A stretch of DNA of 64,000 nt from Tectiglobus sp965247245. Its GTDB lineage: Bacteria; Pseudomonadota; Alphaproteobacteria; Rhizobiales; Hyphomicrobiaceae. Location: contig CBDFGV010000003.1 in NCBI GenBank assembly GCA_965247245.1, forward strand, positions 3,038,001 through 3,102,000, in the 5' to 3' direction. A model generated the notes under the pieces. It was not told the DNA's origin, made no database searches, and worked only from the letters and a program-made list of their open reading frames with translations. Within the stretch, counting starts at the first letter, position 1. Every line of letters starts with the position of its first letter. The position numbers and the translations under genes are program-made. This document shows, one piece after another, positions 53,835 to 62,675 of the stretch.

Positions 53835-54105
53835 CTATGGTAGGAAGCGTCGGATCAGGAGATCGTTGTTCACGAGTTCGCTGCTTAGGTCCCGGTAATA
53901 GGCTTGCGCTTTCACTCTAGTGCGATCCACCATCTTTGAGATTGAAGTGCCTGCTACAGGAGCGTCCCTACCGGCAGTCGGGGTAGGTATTGCAACAGCG
54001 ATTACTAAGTCACCTGTTTGATCAAAGTGACCGTGGTGCCGCCCGCCACATGCGTTGTAATCTGAGCGCCGGCTCGCCGACTAGCAGCCCTGCGGCAATG
54101 GCGAA
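53835..54105 (-). pseudogene. Possible frameshifted gene remnant, unidentified
   Basis: The gap 53607-54232 holds no intact gene. On the minus strand, protein-like sequence runs in one frame ('AQITTHVAGGTTVTLIKQ') and then, after a one-frame shift near 54012, as 'GDLVIAVAIPTPTAG' onwards to a stop at 53835-53837, an open stretch of 59 codons ending 'NDLLIRRFLP'. The two pieces join smoothly at the shift. I cannot name the family, so this is either a decayed gene or coincidence. Confidence 0.3.
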
Positions 54106-54232
54106 AAGTCAATCAAGCAGACGTCATCGACCGACTTTCACCTGGGAAGAATTCAGCGTTCGGATAGCCATTAGCTCTTGAACGCGTATGGGCTGGTGAA
54201 ACCTAAAACCTTTTGTGCATGCACGATTGCAG

Positions 54233-55144
54233 TTAGTCCAATGCCTGTTTTCTTGGTGGTAAAACGACTAATGCAACACCGACAACAGCCACGGCCATTC
54301 CTATCATGGCGATCGATCCAACCTCCTCGCCTAGAATGAAATAGCCCAGCACCGTCGCCACCGGCGGCACCAGGAAAAACATACTGGTCATGCGTGAAAC
54401 TGCACCGCGTCGGATCATAATTGTCAGCAGCACCATCGATATCAAAGATATGAACACAGCCATGTAGAAAAGTGCGCCGATGAACGCTGGTGTCCAGTTG
54501 ATCCGGAGGTCTTCGAAGAGGAGCGCGAGTGGGCTGATCAGAATTGTAGCCACTAGGAACTGGATGGCCGAGCCGGTACGTGGGTCCATGTCGGCACAAA
54601 ACTTCTTCTGATAGAGCGTGCCAAACGTAATACCGAGCAGACCGACAAACGCCCAGACCATTCCTTCGACGCTGCCAAGTCCCAGTGCCAACTTGTGAGC
54701 GACGACGAGGCCCACACCAGCGAAGCCCAGAAGCAGACCAAGCCACTGTCGCAGTGTTACGCTTTCACCAAGAAGCGGGCCAACGACGGCAGCCGTCAAA
54801 ATTGGTTGCATGCAAACGATTAAGGCGGCCACGCCCGCGCCAACGCCCATTCCCATGGCGAGCCACACTCCGCCAAAATAGAGCGCCTGCAGGAGCGCGC
54901 CCGCCACAGCGATGTGGGCGACCTCCCGCCAGCTCGTAGGCCAAGGCGCACCCATGACGACGGCAACGACTGCAGTGAGAAGCGTTACAACGGCATATCG
55001 CAAGCTCAGAAACGTTAGTGTTTCTGCATTCGCAAGCCCCACTTTTGCAGCAATAAAACCGCTGCTCCATAACATAACGAACGCCGCTGGAATGACGACA
55101 ATAGTGGTGTCGTACTGTGAAGCAGTCGGGGACTTGATCGCCAT
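54233..55144 (-). CDS. DMT-superfamily EamA-type exporter/permease
   Basis: This 303-residue protein has ten predicted transmembrane helices in two EamA repeats. The first begins 'VVIPAAFVMLWSSGFIAAKVGL' (as MLWSSGFIAAKVGL) and the second 'GMVWAFVGLLGITFGTLYQ', with the C-terminal 'VPPVATVLGYFILGEEVG' typical of the family. It probably exports a small metabolite or amino acid. Start 55144 is taken because AGGAG lies about a dozen bases upstream; the frame is open 17 codons further. It lies downstream of the GntR gene on the same strand, 113 bases apart. Confidence 0.88.
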   Translation of the reverse strand: MAIKSPTASQYDTTIVVIPAAFVMLWSSGFIAAKVGLANAETLTFLSLRYAVVTLLTAVVAVVMGAPWPTSWREVAHIAVAGALLQALYFGGVWLAMGMGVGAGVAALIVCMQPILTAAVVGPLLGESVTLRQWLGLLLGFAGVGLVVAHKLALGLGSVEGMVWAFVGLLGITFGTLYQKKFCADMDPRTGSAIQFLVATILISPLALLFEDLRINWTPAFIGALFYMAVFISLISMVLLTIMIRRGAVSRMTSMFFLVPPVATVLGYFILGEEVGSIAMIGMAVAVVGVALVVLPPRKQALD

Positions 55145-55257
55145 GTCTCGATAAGAACTCCTCAAGTCTGAGACCAACGATCGTGGCCAATGCACAACTG
55201 CCTGTACTCAGCTCGCGATGGGCGCTATTCTTGGTGGCTTGACGTCTCGGTGTCGCT

Positions 55258-55989
55258 TCAGGCCTCAGCGGTTTCCCGGCCTGCTCCGGTGGGCAATTCT
55301 ATTCTCTCAGATACGATCTCGCGGATAACGGACCAAGAACCTTGCAGATGTTCGATTAGCAATTTGGCGCCTTGCTCACCATTGCCCGCGCGCAGAGCCC
55401 TTATGAGGGCACGATGTTCCTTGACAGCGGCCCGAGCGCGACCACGGTTCGTCGTACTGAGATGGCGGACTCGGTCCAGCTGTGCGTTGACGCGGCCGAT
55501 GATGTCCGCGATGTGCGGAAAGCCACCGGCTTCAATCAGGATCTGATGGAAGCGGTCATCTGCTGCGATAAAGCTGCGCCCATCGTTGTCATCAGCCGCC
55601 ATCGCCATCAGTCGTGTCTCGCTTTCAAGATCGGCGAATTCACGATTGGAGAGTTTATCAGCAGCGATCTCCACAACACGAGGCTCAAGGGCTTCGCGGA
55701 CTAGCATACCCTCTTCAACGCGTGCCGGATCGATCGGCGCAACAAACGTTCCCGCTTGCTTCCTGATGACAACCAGCCCGTCGTCACGAAGTCGCAATAG
55801 CGCTTCACGAACGGGCGTACGTGAGATACCAAAGTGCGCCGCAACTAAGGGTTCCTGAATTGACGCGCCCTGTGCAACGTCGCCAGCGACAATGGCCTCA
55901 CGCAGGCTTTCATAAACTTGGACGGATAATGCTGCACCTGACGCAATCTCTGCGCCTGAGAGCCAGGCAATTTCGGAATTGCGAGCCAT
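55258..55989 (-). CDS. GntR-family (FadR/FCD) transcriptional regulator
   Basis: This 243-residue regulator has an N-terminal winged helix ('AHFGISRTPVREALLRLRDDGLV' as ISRTPVREALLRLRDDG, near residues 55-70) and a C-terminal FCD helical ligand domain with the metal-binding pattern 'DDRFHQILIEAGG' and 'EHRALIRALRAGN'. FCD regulators respond to organic acids. It follows the phytanoyl-CoA dioxygenase-like gene by 24 bases on the same strand, so it is likely cotranscribed and may autoregulate. Confidence 0.9.
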   Translation of the reverse strand: MARNSEIAWLSGAEIASGAALSVQVYESLREAIVAGDVAQGASIQEPLVAAHFGISRTPVREALLRLRDDGLVVIRKQAGTFVAPIDPARVEEGMLVREALEPRVVEIAADKLSNREFADLESETRLMAMAADDNDGRSFIAADDRFHQILIEAGGFPHIADIIGRVNAQLDRVRHLSTTNRGRARAAVKEHRALIRALRAGNGEQGAKLLIEHLQGSWSVIREIVSERIELPTGAGRETAEA

Positions 55990-56013
55990 GCCAAAATGTC
56001 TCCGGCGGTTGCC

Positions 56014-56889
56014 TTAGGACTCCGTTGTGACTTCATCGGCCACAAATACTGCACCCACCTTCTTTTGCAGCTCTGCGGGGGCAACAGATTGGGTCAGGAA
56101 CGCATCAGCGTGTTCTTTGCCAGAAAACTTCAGTCCGGCTGCTTTGATTTCGGCGTCTGCCACTTTGACCAAAGGTGTGTAGCAAGGGTGGTGGTGTTCC
56201 CGGTACGGATTGTTTCGTGCAGCATTGTAGCAGCAGATTAATGTCCAGCGACGATCATCTGAGCGGTTCTGATCAGATCGATGGAGCGTATTACAGTGGA
56301 AGAATAACACGTCGCCCGGCTCCATTTCGCAATAAACAAGCTCGAGCTTCTTCTGGGCTTCTTCGACCCGGCGGAGATCGGCACCAACCTGGTCACCATC
56401 CAAAAGACCATGATCAATCCGGCCAAGATGATGGGACCCCTTTAGGACCTGGAGGCAGCCGTTGGCTCTGGTGCACTTATCAAGCGCGATCATGGCTGAA
56501 GCCATGTAAGGGAACAGGCAGCCATTGTTGTACCAGTAGCCATAATCCTGGTGCCACTCCCACGCCCCGCCCTCGCGCGGTTCTTTCGCGGTAATCTTGG
56601 AATGGTAATGATAGACTTCACCGCCAAGCAGGTCTTCCATGGTATCAACCATCTTGTGTGAGCGCGCAGCATAGCCATAGACGCTGTCGCCGGGATGGTT
56701 CCAGGTCGCCATTTTGGTCGTCAGGCCCTCAGCATCGCCGCGATTGTAGAAGTGCCCTCTGATCGCTGGGTCCTGGTCTACGGCTGATTGAAGAAGATGG
56801 GCCTCTTCCGCATCGAAGAAGCCACGAATGAGAATGTATCCATCTCGCTCAAAGGAGGCCTTTTGCTCAGGTGTCAATGCGCTTGTCAT
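56014..56889 (-). CDS. Phytanoyl-CoA dioxygenase (PhyH) family protein
   Basis: This 291-residue Fe(II)/2-oxoglutarate oxygenase-like protein has the iron-binding HxD in 'WEWHQDYGYW' (near residues 112-121) and the distal His in 'GDVLFFHCNTLHRSDQN'. 'RRWTLICCYNAARNNPY' supplies the Arg for 2-oxoglutarate. All metal ligands are present. The family hydroxylates small molecules, including ectoine (EctD is a distant cousin) and aliphatic side chains. ATG 56889 is preferred, with GGAG about 10 bases before it; a TTG lies six codons earlier. Confidence 0.87.
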   Translation of the reverse strand: MTSALTPEQKASFERDGYILIRGFFDAEEAHLLQSAVDQDPAIRGHFYNRGDAEGLTTKMATWNHPGDSVYGYAARSHKMVDTMEDLLGGEVYHYHSKITAKEPREGGAWEWHQDYGYWYNNGCLFPYMASAMIALDKCTRANGCLQVLKGSHHLGRIDHGLLDGDQVGADLRRVEEAQKKLELVYCEMEPGDVLFFHCNTLHRSDQNRSDDRRWTLICCYNAARNNPYREHHHPCYTPLVKVADAEIKAAGLKFSGKEHADAFLTQSVAPAELQKKVGAVFVADEVTTES

Positions 56890-57079
56890 TGTGCTTTTTA
56901 CTCCCAACTCACTATAAAATGTATTAATATATTAATTTGATCCGATTCACAAGAGCGATGAACTTGCAGTCCTGGAGGTTAGTCAACTCCAACTCAATGA
57001 AGAAGTAATGCAAGTCTCCGCCGAGCTGCTTGAGCTTCATGTGCAATTGCCTGTGGGCGCAGACTAATTCTGCAATGTG

Positions 57080-57664
57080 TCAGGCAGAGATGAGCCTCAA
57101 CGCATCGCGTTTGATGGCCCGCAGATCTGCCGCATCGAACACGCCGCGCGCGAGAACGCGCAGGCCAACCACCATCGACAACAGCGATTTGGACGTATCA
57201 CCAGCTTTCGCGCGCTTAGGGATCGTTCCCAGTTTGTGGCCGCGCACAATCAAGCGTTTGAAGAAGGCCTCGAAGTCGCCGAGCGCCGCGCGAACCATCT
57301 CGTGGATACCATCGTCGTGGTTGGGAAGCTCAAGAGCGGTGTTCACGAGAAAGCATCCTTTACGCTCGGTGTCGGACAAGCTTTCCGCAATCAGAGCATC
57401 GAACAGCGTCGTCACGGCGACGTGCGGATCCTCGATCGCGTCGAGCTGAACAAGAACCTGCTGACGGTTCTGTCGGTCATACTGAAGAAGCGCTCGAGTA
57501 AAGAGCTGTTTCTTGCTGCCGAACGCATTGTAGAGGCTGCCCTTGTTTATGCCCATTGCATCCGTGAGGTCATTCATCGACGTGGCTTCATAACCCTTCA
57601 TCCAAAACACTTTTTGAGCACGCTCGACAGCGTCGTCGATGTTGAATTCCTTGCCGCGTGGCAT
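57080..57664 (-). CDS. TetR-family transcriptional regulator
   Basis: This 194-residue repressor has the helix-turn-helix 'YEATSMNDLTDAMGINKGSLYNAFGSKKQLF' (shown as NDLTDAMGINKGSLYNAFGSK) near residues 25-55, followed by a helical ligand domain. The N-terminal 'MPRGKEFNIDDAVERAQKVFW' (as RGKEFNIDDAVERA) is typical of the AcrR/NemR-like group, which senses electrophiles. It is divergent from the AhpD-dehalogenase-thioredoxin-GST unit, and three copies of a candidate operator lie in the space between. Confidence 0.9.
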   Translation of the reverse strand: MPRGKEFNIDDAVERAQKVFWMKGYEATSMNDLTDAMGINKGSLYNAFGSKKQLFTRALLQYDRQNRQQVLVQLDAIEDPHVAVTTLFDALIAESLSDTERKGCFLVNTALELPNHDDGIHEMVRAALGDFEAFFKRLIVRGHKLGTIPKRAKAGDTSKSLLSMVVGLRVLARGVFDAADLRAIKRDALRLISA

Positions 57665-57714
57665 ATCGGTCTGACCTTTTCTCAGAGTTCTGAACCCTAT
57701 CCTTAGTCGATTTA

Positions 57715-57830
57715 TACCAATCGGTCAATATTGCTGCATATGCTGTAATCACATGGCCGTGATCTCGAAGATTCCATTATTGACCGATCGGTATTGATTG
57801 CGTAAATGGCATTACATACCGATCGTTCAA
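57715..57830. promoter_or_regulatory. Three candidate TetR operators in the divergent promoter region
   Basis: Related sites occur three times: TACCAATCGGTCAA (57715-57728), TTGACCGATCGGTATTGA (57780-57797, with perfect core ACCGATCGGT at 57783-57792) and ATACCGATCGTTCAA (57816-57830). The common pattern is TACCGATCGGTCAA read in either direction. They lie between the TetR gene and the AhpD-like gene, as expected for autoregulation plus operon control. Confidence 0.75.
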
Positions 57831-57862
57831 AAACGATTGAAACACACAAAAGGAACAGTCCC

Positions 57863-58423
57863 ATGACCGACTTCACGACACACACAATCAACTCTGCCCC
57901 AGAGGCCGCCAAGCCGACCCTCGAGGGCGTCAATTCAGCATTTGGTTTCGTGCCGAACCTGCTGGCCACGATGGCCGAGGCGCCCGCGCTCCTGGAAGGC
58001 TATACCACGCTGGCCAAGATCTTCGACAAGACGAGCCTGAGTGAAACCGAGCGCCAGATCATCTTGATGACAAACAATCGGTTGAACGGATGCACATACT
58101 GCATGGCCGCTCACACGACGCTTTCGCAGATGGCAGGAGTTCCTGCCGACGTCATTGATGCGCTGCGCGGTAACACGCCAATCGCCGATGCCAAGCTGGA
58201 AGCGCTGCGCACGTTTGCCGCCGTCATCAATGAGACACGTGGCTGGCCTTCGGACGCCCAGATCGAAGCATTCCTTGCAGCCGGATATACGCGGCAGACA
58301 GTGCTGGAAGTCATTCTGGGCACCAGCCTCAAGGTTCTTTCGAACTACACGAACCACGTTGCTTCCACTGAGATCGATGCGGCGTTCGCCGCCAACGCCT
58401 GGACTCCTGCACGCGCGGCCTAA
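57863..58423 (+). CDS. Carboxymuconolactone decarboxylase/AhpD-family peroxidase-like protein
   Basis: This 186-residue protein has the AhpD-type redox site 'NGCTYCMAAHTTL' (CxxC then His, near residues 75-87). It resembles uncharacterised peroxidase-related CMD proteins that begin with 'FGFVPNLLATMAEAPALLEGY' (as GFVPNLLATMAEAP). Start 57863 is set by AAAGGAAC upstream; the frame is open further but covers the operators. It opens a TetR-controlled unit whose other members are redox and detoxification proteins, which suggests a role in reducing peroxides or electrophile stress. Confidence 0.87.
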   Translation: MTDFTTHTINSAPEAAKPTLEGVNSAFGFVPNLLATMAEAPALLEGYTTLAKIFDKTSLSETERQIILMTNNRLNGCTYCMAAHTTLSQMAGVPADVIDALRGNTPIADAKLEALRTFAAVINETRGWPSDAQIEAFLAAGYTRQTVLEVILGTSLKVLSNYTNHVASTEIDAAFAANAWTPARAA

Positions 58424-58484
58424 GAGCAACTCGCCCGCAAACGGGCACTCCGAGCGGGCACCCCAACACCAAGGAAATGATGAC

Positions 58485-59513
58485 ATGACCCCTTTTCACA
58501 AGAGACCGATCCTGGTCAATGCGCTCGCATTGACGGCGACCGTGGCGGCCTTTGTTGCCTCACCTGCCGCGACCGCGAAACCTAATGCCTATGAAGGTTT
58601 CTCAATTCCGCCTCTCGAGATCTCAGCCAAGACCAAGTACGCCCACAAGTTCGTCGAAATCCTGGGTTCCAAAATGGCCTATGTCGATGAAGGCAAGGGT
58701 GATCCGATCCTGTTCCTCAGCGGGCAGCCGACTTCGTCGTATCTCTGGCGCAACATCATGCCTCACCTGGAGAAGCAGGGTCGCGTGATTGCGCCAGACA
58801 ACATCGGGTTCGGGAAGTCCGATCAGCCTGATCTGAAGTACACATTCGCCGATCACTACCGGTACTTCGACGCTTTCGTAAAAAAACTCGGCCTGAGCAA
58901 CATCACGCTTGTTGTTCATGACTGGGGCTCGGGTCTCGGGCTCAACTACGCGCGTCTCAATTCCGGCAACGTCAAGGCCATTGTCACGATGGAGTCGATC
59001 ATTGCACCGGTTATCCCTGCGAAAAGCTACGCGGCGATGCGTAAGGATCTGGCTGGCTTCTTCCGCATGGCGCAGGACCCGGTGAAGGGGCGAAAAGTCA
59101 TCGTCGATGACAATGCTTGGCTCAAGGATGGTGGCTTTCTCGACCAGTTCATTGTCCGGCCACTCGCGCCTGAAGCACTCAAAGTCTACCAGGCACCACA
59201 CCTGACCAAGAAATCACGGCAACAGGTTCTCCAATGGCCGAACGAAATGCCGATCGGCGGAAAGCCAAAAGCGGTGCATGACATCGTAACGGCCTACAAC
59301 AAGTGGCTCGAGGAAACCGATGTGCCGTGGCTGTTCTTCTACACGACCCCAGGTGTTCTCAACCCGCCGGAAGCAGCTGACTACTGGGTAGCGAGGGCAA
59401 AGAACATCGAGACGGTCTACATCGGTCACGGCCTTCACTACGTGCAGGAAGATCATCCGTTTGCGATCGGTCGGGCAATCTCCGATTGGTATCGCCGGAT
59501 CAGCAGCAAGTAG
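58485..59513 (+). CDS. Exported haloalkane dehalogenase-like alpha/beta hydrolase (HLD-II type)
   Basis: This 342-residue alpha/beta hydrolase has a signal-like N-terminus (residues 1-31, hydrophobic core 'NALALTATVAAFVASPAA', likely cleavage after ATA). The catalytic set matches subfamily II haloalkane dehalogenases: nucleophile Asp146 in 'VVHDWGSGLGLNYA', acid Glu170 in 'VTMES' and His318 in 'HGLHYVQED'. Halide-binding Trp147 is kept, but the second halide ligand, Asn in the usual HGNPT, is Gln81 ('SGQPTSSYLW'). So halide handling may differ, and epoxide or ester hydrolysis is possible. AAGGAAATG precedes the start. Confidence 0.85.
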   Translation: MTPFHKRPILVNALALTATVAAFVASPAATAKPNAYEGFSIPPLEISAKTKYAHKFVEILGSKMAYVDEGKGDPILFLSGQPTSSYLWRNIMPHLEKQGRVIAPDNIGFGKSDQPDLKYTFADHYRYFDAFVKKLGLSNITLVVHDWGSGLGLNYARLNSGNVKAIVTMESIIAPVIPAKSYAAMRKDLAGFFRMAQDPVKGRKVIVDDNAWLKDGGFLDQFIVRPLAPEALKVYQAPHLTKKSRQQVLQWPNEMPIGGKPKAVHDIVTAYNKWLEETDVPWLFFYTTPGVLNPPEAADYWVARAKNIETVYIGHGLHYVQEDHPFAIGRAISDWYRRISSK

Positions 59514-59575
59514 CGAAACGCGACGGCCCGGTGCGCATCATCGGGCCACCCGTGCCCCTTATGCAATCTCCTCTC

Positions 59576-60136
59576 ATGAATGGAAATCCCATGTTACTTG
59601 ATACCCCCGTTGCCGACATCGGCTGGCAAGCGCCTGACTTCACGCTGAAGGCCCCTGACGGCGCAAGCTTCACGATGTCCAAACAACTTGGCGATAAGGG
59701 ATTGCTGATCGCCTTCATCTGCAACCACTGTCCATACGTGCAGGCGATCGGCCATCGGCTTGCAGGCGATGCCAGGACGCTCCAGGGCGAAGGCATCAAC
59801 GTTCTGGCCGCGATGTCGAATGACTACCGCTACGTGCGCGAAGACAGCCCTCCCTACATGAAGCAGTTTGCCGCGCACTTTGGGTTCTCCTTTCCGTATC
59901 TCGTCGACGAAGGCCAGGTCGTCGGAAAGACCTATGGCGCGGTGTGCACGCCGGACTTCTTCGGTTTCAACAAGGACGGCGAACTGCAGTATCGCGGCCG
60001 ACTCGACAGTGCCGGCATGGGCGATCCAGCCGATCGCGTTCCGGAACTGGTGAACGCCATGCGCCAGATCGCCGAGACCGGCCATGGCCCTCGACAACAG
60101 AACCCGAGCATGGGCTGCTCGATCAAATGGAGTTGA
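59576..60136 (+). CDS. Thioredoxin-fold redox protein (AhpC/TSA-like)
   Basis: This protein of about 186 residues has the thioredoxin/peroxiredoxin fold: 'GWQAPDFTLKAPDGASFTM' near the start, the redox pair 'FICNHCPYVQAIGHRL' (CxxC at NHC, about residues 45-50), 'GKTYGAVCTPDFFGF' and 'GELQYRGRLDS'. It matches thioredoxin-family proteins of unknown partner that occur next to GST and AhpD genes. The start is uncertain among ATGs at 59561, 59576 and 59591; none has a strong ribosome site. No signal peptide is seen, although the neighbour upstream is exported. Confidence 0.85.
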   Translation: MNGNPMLLDTPVADIGWQAPDFTLKAPDGASFTMSKQLGDKGLLIAFICNHCPYVQAIGHRLAGDARTLQGEGINVLAAMSNDYRYVREDSPPYMKQFAAHFGFSFPYLVDEGQVVGKTYGAVCTPDFFGFNKDGELQYRGRLDSAGMGDPADRVPELVNAMRQIAETGHGPRQQNPSMGCSIKWS

Positions 60137-60140
60137 TAAG

Positions 60141-60785
60141 ATGATCGACCTTTACACCTGGGCGACGCCCAACGGTTGTAAAGCCGCTGTCACGTTGGAG
60201 GAACTCGAGCTGCCCTACACCGCGCATCCAATCGATATCTCCAGTGGCGCACAAAAAGAACCCGCTTACACGGCGATCAACCCCAATGGCCGCATCCCGG
60301 CAATCGTTGATCGTGACAATGGAGATTTTGCCGTTTTCGAATCCGGCGCGATCATGATGTATCTTGCGGAGAAGACCGGCCGCCTCATGCCGACCGATGC
60401 CAAGGGCCGGTCCGAGGTGCTGCATTGGCTGATGTTCCAGATGGGCGGGCTCGGCCCGATGCAGGGCCAGGCAAACGTCTTCTACCGCTATTTCCCGGAG
60501 AAGATACCGGCCGCCATCGAACGCTACCAGAATGAGACCCGGCGGCTCTACGGTGTACTCGACACACGGCTTGCCGATCGCGAATTCCTTGTCGGCGACT
60601 ATTCGCTTGCCGACATCGCGCACTGGAGTTGGGCGCGCATCCACAGTTGGGCCGGTGTCGACATCGATGACTTCCAGCATCTGCGGCGATGGATCGACCA
60701 GATAGCAGCCCGTCCGGCTGCCGCCAGAGGCGTCGCGGTTCCCATGGAAACAAACTACGACAAACCCGATACACAGAGTAGCTAG
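60141..60785 (+). CDS. Glutathione S-transferase family protein (Nu/YfcG-like)
   Basis: This 214-residue transferase has an N-terminal thioredoxin-like domain with 'YTWATPNGCKAAVTLEELEL', where the Thr-x-Asn of TPNG fits the YfcG/YghU (Nu-class) glutathione site, the cis-proline in 'NGRIPAIVD', and 'FESGAIMMYLAEKTGRL' (as ESGAIMMYLAEK). A C-terminal all-helical domain follows. Nu-class proteins bind two glutathiones and reduce disulfides. It begins 4 bases after the thioredoxin-like stop, so the two are cotranscribed. Confidence 0.9.
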   Translation: MIDLYTWATPNGCKAAVTLEELELPYTAHPIDISSGAQKEPAYTAINPNGRIPAIVDRDNGDFAVFESGAIMMYLAEKTGRLMPTDAKGRSEVLHWLMFQMGGLGPMQGQANVFYRYFPEKIPAAIERYQNETRRLYGVLDTRLADREFLVGDYSLADIAHWSWARIHSWAGVDIDDFQHLRRWIDQIAARPAAARGVAVPMETNYDKPDTQSS

Positions 60786-60786
60786 G

Positions 60787-60803
60787 TGGCCGCCTCGCGG
60801 CCA
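60787..60803. terminator. Hairpin after the GST gene
   Basis: TGGCCGC-CTC-GCGGCCA makes a seven-pair GC-rich stem two bases after the GST stop. No T-run follows, so it would be a weak intrinsic terminator or a transcript-stabilising hairpin between convergent genes. Confidence 0.45.
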
Positions 60804-60876
60804 GGATGTGCGGCTTCACGGATCTTGGAGCCGTACGCCTGCCTACTTACGGCTGCTTTGCCTAACAACTGTCGAT

Positions 60877-61166
60877 TTAGCGCAGATGCCCAAAGACCGA
60901 GAACCTCGGTTGGCCGTTGAGCGCGCGCGTGATGTGGCCTTTGCCATCGGTATCTTCTCCAACCAGGAAGTGACCGGGCGGCACAGTGCTTTGGCTGCCG
61001 TCGCCGTGCTCGACAGCGAGGCCACCGATCAGCACCAGCACGACTTGTTGTTGCGGTGCCTGATGCCAGTCGTAGTCGAAAGTCGATGCGGCAAAGACGA
61101 ACTGAAACGCCTTAAGTTCAATCTCTTTCGTTTCATTCCTTCTGCACCGCCGTAGACATAGGGCAT
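60877..61166 (-). pseudogene. Cupin-domain protein, frameshifted
   Basis: From ATG 61166 the frame reads 'MPYVYGGAEGMKRK' and is then lost. One base shift later (near 61128-61133) it continues as 'EIELKAFQFVFAASTFDYDW', 'HQAPQQQVVLVLIGGLAVE', 'GHFLVGEDTDGKGHITRAL', ending at 60877. Joined, this is a 96-residue cupin with the pattern of a common proteobacterial family. The total span is one base short of whole codons, as a single-base deletion would give. It is either a young pseudogene or a base-call error. Confidence 0.7.
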
Positions 61167-61244
61167 GTGTTTCTTCTCAAAGAACGAGTAACCCTGCGCA
61201 TTTTCTTGATTGTGGCGGTCGCGGGTGCCGGCTCCGTCACGCAA

Positions 61245-62074
61245 AGTGGACCGCTCGTGCCCGCTTAGGGAATATACTCATCAACGAAGCGCGTAACCCA
61301 ATCTGCCCCTGTTTCGGTACTCTGGATATGTACCCGATCTTCTTGCATCGCCATTCACTGATCGCTCTCAAATTGTCACAAACCTAAGTCCAAACACTAT
61401 CAATCGGCTGGGTCGAAAGGAACGGTAGGGCAGGCCTCCATGTTCATTGCTGCCAACTAAGCCGCCCAACACACTGAGACCTCAAGAGCGCGCCGCTGCA
61501 CAATGGAGCTCACGCTTCATAACGAAAGCGGTCTTGATGCCTAGCAGTGGCTCGCATGACGGTTGATGCAATAGCGCGCTGACCGTCAGCGCAACGCCAA
61601 TAGAGCTTCGCCCACCTTGCGGACACCTGTCGGTCGCGGAATACACCGATGATAAAACTCGCATCCACGACCGCTGCCGGACGTAGGTCCAGCCTTGCAG
61701 TTCTAACGACTGCCGATTCCTCAAAGACGCTGGCGGATCGTTAGTACCGATGTAGGTGAACTGCTTCTTCTGCTTGATTGGTTGTGGTTCAATACTGACA
61801 GGACTGACCGACGAGGACATCCTCCATATCCTGCCAGTGATCAGCGGCAGCGCCAGTTGACTGAGTAGCGACATGCTGAAGGGCTTTGTTGTTGACCGCT
61901 AACGAGAACGCTCAACCTTGAGAAACAAGCGAAAGCGTTCGAAATTTGAGTTTGAATTTGCCAGATATTCACTCTACTTCAAATTTTTCAGTGAACATTA
62001 GAACTCCAGTCACTTGGCCGTGCAATGAATGGTCGGAGATGTTTCAGCTGTGCATTGCTAGATAGAGGTCTGTT
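61245..62074. other. Long region without a convincing gene
   Basis: These 830 bases carry only one longer open frame (61482-61874, minus strand, 130 codons), which contains 'RCPQGGRSSIGVAL' but no domain I recognise and is rich in residues typical of a wrong frame. I see no repeats, tRNA or mobile-element ends. The region may be decayed sequence. Confidence 0.35.
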
Positions 62075-62548
62075 GTGTGGAAATTTGTCAAGCGAGCCTG
62101 TATGGCGCTCGGTGTGTTGTTCGTTCTTCTGGCCGGATATGTCGGATTATCGGTTTACAACGGCACGAAACAGCTGGCGGCTTCCCAACAACAAAGCCAG
62201 AAGTTTGCAAACGAATTCCTCGCAGACCTATCAAAGGATTGGCGACATCAAGACGTTGGTGATCGCCTCAGTTCTAAGTTGTCACAATACATGAGCAGCT
62301 CGGCGGGGACGGTTCTGTTTCAAAGGAGTTCAAAGCTAGGACGTTTGAGACAATGCCCAAAGCTGCTGCGTGCAAACCACCGTCTCGCGGGCAAGGTGAT
62401 ACTATCCCGCACGGTTTTGGAATGCAGTTACGAAGGTGGCAAGGCTGTATGGCGGATCACTCTGGCAATGAATGGGGAGACCAGTCGCGTCGTTGGCTTG
62501 GTACTGATGTCATTGGATATTGGAAAGTCGCGTCCAGAACGTGCTTAG
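62075..62548 (+). CDS. Small membrane-anchored protein of unknown function
   Basis: I do not recognise this 157-residue protein. It starts with GTG at 62075. A basic tip is followed by a single transmembrane helix (about residues 9-27, 'ALGVLFVLLAGYVGLSVY'), then a polar domain with two cysteines ('LRQCPKLL' and 'LECSYEGGKAVWRITLAM'), which could form a disulfide outside the membrane. The topology fits a periplasmic domain anchored by an uncleaved N-terminal helix. No operon partner is seen. Confidence 0.6.
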   Translation: MWKFVKRACMALGVLFVLLAGYVGLSVYNGTKQLAASQQQSQKFANEFLADLSKDWRHQDVGDRLSSKLSQYMSSSAGTVLFQRSSKLGRLRQCPKLLRANHRLAGKVILSRTVLECSYEGGKAVWRITLAMNGETSRVVGLVLMSLDIGKSRPERA

Positions 62549-62675
62549 TGATTTTCGCGCAAATAGCATCTCAAGGCTTTCAATGGCGTATGGAACTCGT
62601 TGAAGCTTAGGTCGACGCAGTCTCAACTTTGGTTCACTGTTGACGTCAGGGCATGCGCAATAAACAAACGCCAAA

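Noticed and set aside
60808..61155. Plus-strand open frame of 115 codons
   Set aside because: It is antisense to the cupin pseudogene, whose two frames read as a known protein type.
61482..61874. Minus-strand frame of 130 codons in the 61-62 kb gap
   Set aside because: No recognisable domain, no ribosome site and an unusual residue composition; not enough to call a gene.
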